Shown: one piece after another, positions 23,917 to 31,100 of the stretch
How positions within the stretch are numbered: position 1 is the first letter of the stretch
Layout of the letters: the number at the start of each line of letters is the position of its first letter
Assembly: GCA_947477565.1 (NCBI GenBank)
Contig: CANJUR010000006.1
Coordinates: 134,668-168,859, forward strand
Reading direction: 5' to 3'
DNA: 34,192 nucleotides
DNA from: Deltaproteobacteria bacterium
GTDB lineage: Bacteria > Myxococcota_A > Polyangia > Polyangiales > Ga0077539
Made by a program: the position numbers and the translations under genes
Notes under the pieces: model-generated
Seen by the model: only the letters and a program-made list of their open reading frames with translations
What the model was told of the DNA's origin: nothing
Databases searched by the model: none

Positions 23917-24862
23917 GCTGGCAGTCCGTCGAGCATCCGTCGCCGCTCGCGGTGTTTCCGTCGTCGCAGCGCTCGCTCGCGTCGAGCCGACCGTCGCCGC
24001 ATCGGGGACGCCGACAGTCCTCGCGGCAAAGGTTTCCAATGCGGTGCGTGAGAGTCACATCGTCGCGGAGGCCGAGAGTGTTCGTCGCCCCCGCGAGACC
24101 CACGAAGCGCGCGCGCGTCATGCCGTCTGCCCGAATCGTCTGCGCGGTGATGCGCCAGGATTGATTCCAGGGGATTCCCGAGATCACTCCGCCGTCGGTG
24201 TTGTCTTGAAACGACCACCGCCCCTCGAAGCGCCCGACACCCACTCCGCGAAGCTCGCCGCCGTCGTCCGACACCGCGACCGCAGCGGCGGTAGGCACCC
24301 CGCTCCAGTCGATCTGCAGCGTCGCGTCCGGCTGCTGGGGTAGCAACCCGAGTTCACCGTCGCGCCCCGCGACGAACACCAGGCTCAGCGTTCCGGTGGT
24401 GCTGTCGACGTAAAGGATGTGGTTCACGAGGCCCGCGTCCTCGAAGCCGGTGTGCGCGCTCGCCGATTCGTAGCGGTAAAAATCCGTCACCGAGAGACGA
24501 CGTGCGAGCGGCCGCACGACGACCGCCGGACGCCCCGGTTGCGAAAGCGTGAACGCATCCGTCGGTCCGTTGTCCGCGCCGAGGTCGCACTCCTCACCGG
24601 CGCTGAGCACTCCGTCGCCGCAAAACGCCGGTCGATCCGCCGGCGGTAGAACCGGTCGATCGATCGACACCACCACGTCGATCGAAGGCGCATCGACGCC
24701 GACCTCTGTGCCGAGGTCCACCGCGGCGGGTCGATCGATGGCCACCGCCGCGTCGCCAACGTCCGCTGGAGCATCCACGGCAAGGGGAGTCCGCGCGCCA
24801 CAGCCAATCAGGAGAACCATCAACGTAGGAATTGCGCGCATGGGCGGGACGGTAATCCGCAT
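23906..24862 (-). CDS. Lipoprotein with CGDG cysteine-rich repeats
   Basis: A 318-residue lipoprotein with the lipobox LLIGC and lipidation at about Cys21. After a low-complexity Asp/Ala/Val segment there is one cysteine-rich module, [21 protein letters not shown] beta-rich domain of about 150 residues follows ([16 protein letters not shown] to [11 protein letters not shown]). The C-terminus [25 protein letters not shown] then GDGCSTDCQ is the CGDG...CDDGN...GDGCS pattern of the repeats abundant in Myxococcota surface proteins. The module is often calcium-binding-like and surface-exposed; no function is known. Two starts are possible: the ATG at 24862 or the ATG at 24841, which would shorten the signal peptide. 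Neither has a ribosome binding site. Stops of this and the convergent TssM-like gene are three bases apart. Confidence 0.8.
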   Translation of the reverse strand: MRITVPPMRAIPTLMVLLIGCGARTPLAVDAPADVGDAAVAIDRPAAVDLGTEVGVDAPSIDVVVSIDRPVLPPADRPAFCGDGVLSAGEECDLGADNGPTDAFTLSQPGRPAVVVRPLARRLSVTDFYRYESASAHTGFEDAGLVNHILYVDSTTGTLSLVFVAGRDGELGLLPQQPDATLQIDWSGVPTAAAVAVSDDGGELRGVGVGRFEGRWSFQDNTDGGVISGIPWNQSWRITAQTIRADGMTRARFVGLAGATNTLGLRDDVTLTHRIGNLCREDCRRPRCGDGRLDASERCDDGNTASGDGCSTDCQRFD

Positions 24863-24954
24863 CCGGGATGCGCGCGCAAAAGAAGGGTGCTTAGGAAGCG
24901 CTGGCAGGCGAGGTCTACCGCCCGATCACCGCGGCGTCGGCGTTTGTGTGGTCT

Positions 24955-25827
24955 TCAGGCGGGCGTCGGGAGAACAACGGGCAGCGTCGCGGCCTCGCGG
25001 CTACGGCTCCCCCATGCAGCGCGCGAGGCGCCACGGAGGTCGGGAAACAGCTCGTCGGGAGACCCGTCGGCGTCGAGCGCGCGCCCCCAACGAGCCACCT
25101 GCGAGTAGCAGGCGTTCAGGTTTACCCAGGCGCGATGCTGCTCGGCAAACCACTCGACGCCATCCACCGGGATTCCGACGCCCAGTACCGCGAAGATCTG
25201 CGCCGACATCGCGCGCGCCGCTGCCTCATCCGTCGCGCGGAACCACTTGCCGTCGAGGCGCACCACCTCCGGGCGATCGCGATAGATGTCCGCAAGTCCG
25301 CTCAGGTCGTTGGCGCGATCGAGATAGCCCGTCCCCGGGCGAATCGCGTCGATGCGGGGGGCGATCTTCGGGTCGTCGTTGAGGTTGTGCTCCACGAGGG
25401 CAAACATCCGGTTGCGCAGCGCCGTCGATGCGCCGTCGAGCTCGGGCGTGAGCCTCGCCTCGGAGCGCGTCGCGTGCGTGAGCTTGTACCGATGGCTGCA
25501 ATAGATCGCCGCTCGCGCCGCGGTGGCGATTCCGTCGAGGTTTGCCATGTCGAAGAACTTCACCTGCGCGAGCAGCGCGAAGCGAGAGCGCATCTCCGGC
25601 CTCGCGACGTAGGTCGCTACCCGAAGCGCGGTGATGCCCGCTAGCTGCAGGTTGCCGCGGAGCGCGCTAGACGAAGCCGGGTCGAGCGCCGCAAGGACAG
25701 GCCGCAACGCCTCCCACGCTGCGCGGTCGTCCGACTCGACAGCCGACTCGACAGCCGACTCGACAGACGGACGGGCGACCTTGAGCACTTCGGACTTCTT
25801 CGTTCGCTTTGATCTCGGTTTCAGCAT
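24955..25827 (-). CDS. Unrecognised 290-residue protein
   Basis: A 290-residue soluble protein without signal peptide or membrane helix. It opens with a basic stretch (MLKPRSKRTKKSEV), then an ESAVESAVES repeat encoded by three exact 12-bp units, then a long alpha-helical body. Recognisable but unassigned segments are ARVATYVARPEM-like helices near 67-80, MFALVEHNLNDDPKI near 142-156, and DDLSG-type and YRDRPEVVRLDGKWFRAT near 180-205. The last 50 residues hold NLNACYSQVARW. The only cysteines lie near the middle and the end. I recognise no domain. Its promoter is read as TTGACG-18-CACGAT with the ATG 7 bases beyond, that is leaderless, and a periodic palindrome array lies just upstream, so its regulation may be special. 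Confidence 0.7.
   Translation of the reverse strand: MLKPRSKRTKKSEVLKVARPSVESAVESAVESDDRAAWEALRPVLAALDPASSSALRGNLQLAGITALRVATYVARPEMRSRFALLAQVKFFDMANLDGIATAARAAIYCSHRYKLTHATRSEARLTPELDGASTALRNRMFALVEHNLNDDPKIAPRIDAIRPGTGYLDRANDLSGLADIYRDRPEVVRLDGKWFRATDEAAARAMSAQIFAVLGVGIPVDGVEWFAEQHRAWVNLNACYSQVARWGRALDADGSPDELFPDLRGASRAAWGSRSREAATLPVVLPTPA
25731..25766. repeat. Three tandem 12-bp units inside the 290-residue gene
   Basis: CCGACTCGACAG repeated exactly three times. Read on the minus strand it encodes the S-A-V-E periodicity near residue 22. Copy-number change would add or remove four residues in frame. Confidence 0.9.
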
Positions 25828-25834
25828 GCCGTCG

Positions 25835-25864
25835 ATCGTGGGCGTCGCCCGCTAAGCACGTCAA
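25835..25864 (-). promoter_or_regulatory. Promoter of the 290-residue gene (leaderless)
   Basis: Minus-strand TTGACG (25864-25859), an 18-base spacer and CACGAT (25840-25835), with the ATG at 25827 seven bases further. The -10 box is weak (A, A and T match). The palindrome array begins 26 bases upstream of the -35 box. Confidence 0.4.
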
Positions 25865-25890
25865 TGGGCCGCGGGCGGAAGGTTCCTTTG

Positions 25891-26068
25891 ACAAACGTTC
25901 GACGCCCGAAGCCTTCGGAGAGCCTCCGGGCGACGAATGTTCGGCAGCGGCGGCGGTCAAAAGGCCACCCGACACGAACGTTCGTGAGGGGACGCCGGTC
26001 CGCAGGCAACCCTGGACAAACGTTCGTCAGCGGCGGTTGGCGACGGGCCACCCGCGACGAAAAATCGT
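25891..26068. repeat. Array of five 12-bp near-palindromes at 41-42 bp periodicity
   Basis: Five sites related to the perfect palindrome ACGAACGTTCGT: ACAAACGTTCGA (25891), ACGAATGTTCGG (25933), ACGAACGTTCGT (25974), ACAAACGTTCGT (26016) and ACGAAAAATCGT (26057). Start-to-start distances are 42, 41, 42 and 41 bases, i.e. four helical turns, so all sites face the same side of the DNA. Units 2 and 4 also share CAGCGGCGG and GGCCACCCG in their spacers, pointing to an 83-bp higher-order duplication. The array fills most of the 244-base gap between pbpC (upstream, same strand) and the 290-residue gene. The last site can also form a GACGA-AAAA-TCGTC hairpin 3 bases beyond the pbpC stop. Operator or activator array is the most likely reading. 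Confidence 0.85.
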
Positions 26069-26071
26069 CAT

Positions 26072-28183
26072 TCAGCGTCGTTCGACGGTGACCCCGACCG
26101 ACGCGCTGCAACGTTTGCCGCAGCACGCCACGATCGCGTGCGGTCCGGGCGGGGCAAACCACGACGGCGATTCGAGCGCGACGCCGTCTACTAAAAAACG
26201 CAGCGCCTCCGTCTCGGCGCATTGGCTGGCACGCAGCGGAATGGCCCCCCCGGCGCTCCCCAGAAGCAACGTTCGCCCCGGCCGCGGATCAAGAACTCGC
26301 ACAGGCGACCCCGCGCGCGCCGGGGTGAGGGCGAGGTGGGCGGGGTGCGCTCGTTCGATCCATGCGGCGTAGCGCGCATCGAGGGTCTCCCCCCGAACGG
26401 GCGCATCTGCGGAAGTGTCGCGGATTCCAGGCGGATTCCAGGCGCGCCATCCGGGGAGGGTCTCTCGGGCGAGGGACAACAATCGCACCGCCGTCGGGGC
26501 CGCGGCCTCGAAGCCCGAGACGCCTGCCATCGGCGCACCTGCAGGGTCGCCCAGCCAGACGAGAACCGTAAAGCGCCGGTCGGCCACGGCACACCATGCG
26601 TCTCGCCAGCGGCTGGAGGTGCCTGTCTTCAACGCAAACGGTGCTTGTGGGGCGAGGTCGCGAAGCGAGCGGCCGAAGCCGTGCGCGCGGGTCTCCTCGT
26701 CGCTCAGGATGTCCCAGGTCATCGCGGCGGCAACGCCGTTCATGGCGGGGTGGCCGACGGGTTCGTCGCGGCGCGCGGTCCAGGAGATGGGGACGTGGGA
26801 GCCCTGGCGCGACAGGGTGAGGTACGCCTCGGCCAGCGCGAGCGGCGTCACGTCGAGGCCGCCCAGCACCACGCTCGGACCGTAGCGCCGCGCGTCGCCC
26901 GGGACGTTGATTCCGAGGCCGCGGAGTTCATCGACGATCGCCTCGGCGCCGACCTGGGTGGCTGCGTCGAGGGCGGCGAGGTTCAGCGATGATCCGAGGG
27001 CTTGACGGGCGGAGACGGGCCCACGCTCGAGGCCGTCATAATCGCGTGCCTCCGCGGTCTCTCCCCGCGCTCCCCGAAGCGGAACCCGCACGTCCGCCAG
27101 GACCGTGGTCGGCGTTGCGCCGCGCGCGAAGAGCAGCGTGTAGACAAACGGCTTGAGCGTCGATCCGGGCTGCCGCGGAGCGCGCAGCAGATCGAGCGCC
27201 CCACCGGGTCCGGCCGGATCCGCCGCGCCCACGTAGGCCAGCACTTCGCCGGTTCGGCTGGAGAGCACGATGGCTGCTCCGTTGGTCGCCCCTCTCGGAC
27301 GCCAGCGCGCCACGGTGGCCCTGAGCAGCGTCGTGGCTTCTCGCTGCAGTGCGCCATCGAGGGAGCCCTCGGTGGTCCGTGCATCGGTGCCTGGGCGGGT
27401 GCGGAGCAACGCATCCACGTAGCGCTCTGCGCCTTGCGGGTGCACTTCCGTCGCCCACCGCGGAGTCTCGGCCAACGCTTCGGCGAGCGCGCGTTCGTCG
27501 ATGAACCCCGCGTCCAGCATGCGTCGCAAGATGCGGTCGCGCCGCTCGAGCGCCCGGCCCAGATGGAGCGCCGGGTCGAGCCGCGCGGGCGACTGTGGCA
27601 ACCCGGCGAGGAGCGCTGCCTCGGCCAGGGTGACTGCGCCTGGATCTTTGCCGAGGAAGACCTCGCACGCCCTCGCCACGCCCACCACGTTGTGCCCAAA
27701 CGGAACGCGGTTGACGTACTGCACCAGGATGTCGTCCTTCGAGGCGACGCGCTCCAGGGCGAGGGCGTAGAGCACTTCGAGGGGTTTGCTCCAGAGTCCG
27801 TGGGGGCGACCGTGGGTGAGCTTGATGACTTGCTGGGTGAGGGTGGAGGCACCGCTTCGACGACGCCACGGAGCGAGCGTGTCCCAGGCGGCGCGTGCGG
27901 TCGCGCGGAGGTCCCACCCGTGGTGGCTGAAGAAGCGTTGATCTTCCGCGGCGAGCAGGGCGCTCACGAGGTTGGGCGAGATCGCCCCGAGGCTGATCCA
28001 GCGTTGGTCCACGGTGCCTGTGCGGACGACCTGCAGCACGGCGCCGTGCCGATCGGTGATGACCCGAGGCGCGTCGGGTACGGCGAATCGCGCACGGTCG
28101 AGGGTGACGGCCTGGTCGATCGCGACGCCCGCCAACAGCCACGCGGCGGTCGCAAACGCCACGAAGACCAGGGCGCGTTTCAA
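26072..28183 (-). CDS. pbpC: Penicillin-binding protein 1C
   Basis: A 703-residue class A PBP. It has an N-terminal membrane anchor (about 5-22) and a GT51 glycosyltransferase domain with catalytic Glu80 in AAEDQRFFSHHGWD and GASTLTQQVIKL. The transpeptidase domain has the SXXK motif PGSTLKPF (Ser341, Lys344), SLN (399-401) and KTGTS (519-523). A C-terminal BiPBP_C beta domain (about 610-703) ends with CCGKRC. It polymerises and cross-links peptidoglycan. The start is TTG at 28183, overlapping the stop of the alpha-2-macroglobulin gene as TTGA, so the two are translationally coupled. The pairing pbpC/alpha-2-macroglobulin is conserved in many Gram-negatives, where the macroglobulin is thought to protect against host or predator proteases that enter during wall damage. 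Confidence 0.95.
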   Translation of the reverse strand: MKRALVFVAFATAAWLLAGVAIDQAVTLDRARFAVPDAPRVITDRHGAVLQVVRTGTVDQRWISLGAISPNLVSALLAAEDQRFFSHHGWDLRATARAAWDTLAPWRRRSGASTLTQQVIKLTHGRPHGLWSKPLEVLYALALERVASKDDILVQYVNRVPFGHNVVGVARACEVFLGKDPGAVTLAEAALLAGLPQSPARLDPALHLGRALERRDRILRRMLDAGFIDERALAEALAETPRWATEVHPQGAERYVDALLRTRPGTDARTTEGSLDGALQREATTLLRATVARWRPRGATNGAAIVLSSRTGEVLAYVGAADPAGPGGALDLLRAPRQPGSTLKPFVYTLLFARGATPTTVLADVRVPLRGARGETAEARDYDGLERGPVSARQALGSSLNLAALDAATQVGAEAIVDELRGLGINVPGDARRYGPSVVLGGLDVTPLALAEAYLTLSRQGSHVPISWTARRDEPVGHPAMNGVAAAMTWDILSDEETRAHGFGRSLRDLAPQAPFALKTGTSSRWRDAWCAVADRRFTVLVWLGDPAGAPMAGVSGFEAAAPTAVRLLSLARETLPGWRAWNPPGIRDTSADAPVRGETLDARYAAWIERAHPAHLALTPARAGSPVRVLDPRPGRTLLLGSAGGAIPLRASQCAETEALRFLVDGVALESPSWFAPPGPHAIVACCGKRCSASVGVTVERR

Positions 28184-31100
28184 CGCAGCACCGTGAGGTG
28201 GGTGAGGGTGCTACGGGCGACGAGGGCGGGGTCGAAGCGCGCGTCGAGGGTGGCCGGCGGCAGCAGGAAGTGACCCGGCGTGGTGGCGCGAACGGCGAAG
28301 GTGAACTCGCGCAGGCCGCGTCCTTCGGAGAGCCGATACACGACGCCTTGCGGGCGCAGCGATCGGTGGATGACTTGTTCGACGGAGCGCAGCGCATGGA
28401 AGACGCGGGCGTCCATGGCGTCGTCCTCGGGTGCTGCGCCGACGAGGGACATGACCTCTCCGCGCGGGGTTGTCTCGAAGGCTGCGTCCACGGGCTCGAA
28501 GCCGCCGCCGATGGGATCGCGCAGGCTCAACAGGGATGGCGTGGTGGCTTCGGAGTGCACGAAGAGCCTGACGCGGATGAGGTCGCCGACGCGCACCGTG
28601 GCATCGTCTGCTAGTGCCTCGCCCGCGCTGGTTTCCAGGACCCGATGCAGGCTCACGCTCCGGCCTCGCGCGACGGCTTCGGCCTCGCCGAGAGGGACTT
28701 CTCGCACCGCCTCGACGGCGAAGAAGAGAGGCGCGTCGCTCTGCAACCGGAGTTGCGCAGTGGGAGCTCTGCCGACGAGTCGAAAGCGGGCGATCGAGTG
28801 CGAAGTGACGCGCGCACGCAACGGAGCACCGGACAAAGTGACGGACGCACGCAGCGGCGCATCCGACGCGCAGCGGACCGACGCGCGGGCGAGGGCATCG
28901 AGGGCCGTCGCGGTTTGGAGGGTGTCCCGCCAGGTGCCGTCGGCCTGGTGCCCGCGGAGTGCGGAGAGCGAAGCGGCCATCGGTCCCACGAGGTCGAGCG
29001 CGTGGAGGGTTGCGGCGGTCAGGAGGGTTGCCCGCACGCGGGCCTCGCCGACGTACCAGCGGTAGCCGGGGTGATCACCGTGCGCGGAGGCCTCCAACTG
29101 CCGCGCGGCGGACGTCACGAGCGACGCTGCCCGCAGGTCGTAGACGGGCATGGCCAACGCGAGGGTAGCGCGCCCGAAGGGGCTCATGAGGTCGCGGCGG
29201 TCGTGGAGTTCGTTGAGGTCGTGCACGGCCGCGCCGGCCGATCGCAGGAGCATGGCGGCCCACGCACGATCGTCGAGGGAGAGTCCCGATTCGCGACCGG
29301 CATTTTCGCCGTGGGTCATGGCTGCGACGCGGGCGGTGGCGGTGGAGAGGGCGGCTGGCGAGACGGTCCAGCGGGCGTTTTTCGCGGCGAGGAGTGCCTC
29401 GAAGGCGAGGAGGGAGGTTGTCGTTCCTTCGGCTTCGGCGTCCCACTCGCCGAATCCGCCGATGGGGGTCTGCCGCGCGAGCAGTGCAGCGAGGGTGCGC
29501 TCGCCTTCGGCCCGCAGCCACGCCGGGGACAGACCATCGCCATCCCACGCCTCGGGAACCAGCGATGCCGCGGCGAGTCCGATGATTCGTGCGGCGAGCC
29601 CTGCGGTATCGTCGTCGCCCTGGAGGAGGGACGTGACTGCAGCGCCGAGTCCGAGGAGCGGGCTTGTACTGAGGGACAGTTCGACTCGCGGGGAGGGGGT
29701 ATCGGTGGGGAGGTCTCGCAGGTCGAGGGTGCCGTTTGCGGCGACGACGCCGACCCGCAGCGAGCGAGTGCGCCGAACGGTCGGTAGCACGGCCGTCGAT
29801 GCCGTCACGGTCTGCGTGACTCCGTGGGAGATCGCACGAAACTCCAGCGCTGCCTGGAGGCCGGAGCCTTCCACCGGGACGGCGATTCTCGCCTCCTGGC
29901 CGGGCGTCATGGCGACCTGTTGGGCGAGCAGCGACTGGCCATCGCGTCGCACTTCCAGGGCCACGGTCACGGCTTCCGTAGACGTGTTGTGCAGCACCGC
30001 GGTGGCTTCGAAGTGATCGCCGGTGAAGACGGCGCGAGGCATCAGGGCTTCGAGGACGACGGGCTTGTGCACGGCGAGTTCGTGGGTGGCTGCGCCGGCT
30101 CTGCCGCCTGCGTCGATGGCGACTGCGAAGAGCCGATAGCCGGCCGCGCGATCGGGGAAGTTCATGGTGATTTGCGCGTCGCCGTGGAGGTTTGTGGTGA
30201 CTCGCGGCAGCCAGACGGGTGTGGGATCGAAGCGCTCCCGGTCATCGCGCAGCAACGCGTCGCTTTCGTCGCCGTCGCCGCTCGCGCCTGGGAGTGCCAG
30301 CGGGGCGATGCGGCTGAGTAGTGATCGGCGGAGGTCTTCGAGGGCAAACTGCGGACCCTGGCGCTGGAAGAGCGCACGCATGGGGGATGGGGTTTCGTAC
30401 GCGGAGAGTCGGAGCGTTCCTTCTTCGACGGCGTAGACGGTGAGTTCGGCGCGCACGGGCTGTCCTGCGGCATCGTGCACGTGGAGCACGCTGGTGGTGG
30501 CGGCGGCGGAGGCCTCGAGCATTGCCGGGGGTGACCAGTCGATGGCGAGGTGTTCGACCTGGGGTTGGACGGCGATTTCCGTGGCTCCCCAGCGCAGGTC
30601 CGGGGCATCGAGGTCGAGTTCGCCGCTGGGGCGCAGCGCGCCGGTACGCGGTCGAAGGAGTGTGACCGTGACGAACGCGTTGGGTGCCATCGCCGCGGTG
30701 GTTGGAACCTCGAGAATGTTGCCTCCGGACACCAATCGGCGGCGAAAGGCGGTGACGGGGCCGCCTCGGGTGACGGAGACGAGGGCTTCGGCTTCGGGCC
30801 ACGGGCACTCGACGGCGATTCGTGCGGTCTCGCCGGTCTGTAGTTGTGCGCGTTGCGGGGTGAGGGTGACGCTGGCTCCTGGAGGGTCGCGATCGGGCTG
30901 TTGTCCTGGGCCTGCGACGTACACACGCTGCGTCGCGACGCTCAGCCGGCCGCGCGCGTCCCGAACCTCCGCGGCGATCATGAACGCGCCGGGCTGCGTC
31001 GGTCGCCAGGCGCAGGCGACGGGTTCGTTGCCTGACGAGAGTGCGCAGGAGTGTTCGGGCGTCCGCTGCTGGGCCCGTCGCGCGACAAACGAATCGGCTG

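Noticed and set aside
25891..26068. CRISPR array or LexA boxes
   Set aside because: Repeats are only 12 bp and vary, and the spacers share sequence with each other, unlike CRISPR. GAAC-N4-GTTC LexA boxes have a four-base gap that is absent here.
25821..26222. Open frames on both strands across the palindrome array with repeated TNVR and RTFV translations
   Set aside because: The repetition follows from the palindromes being read in both directions. The frames overlap the end of pbpC and lack starts with ribosome binding sites.
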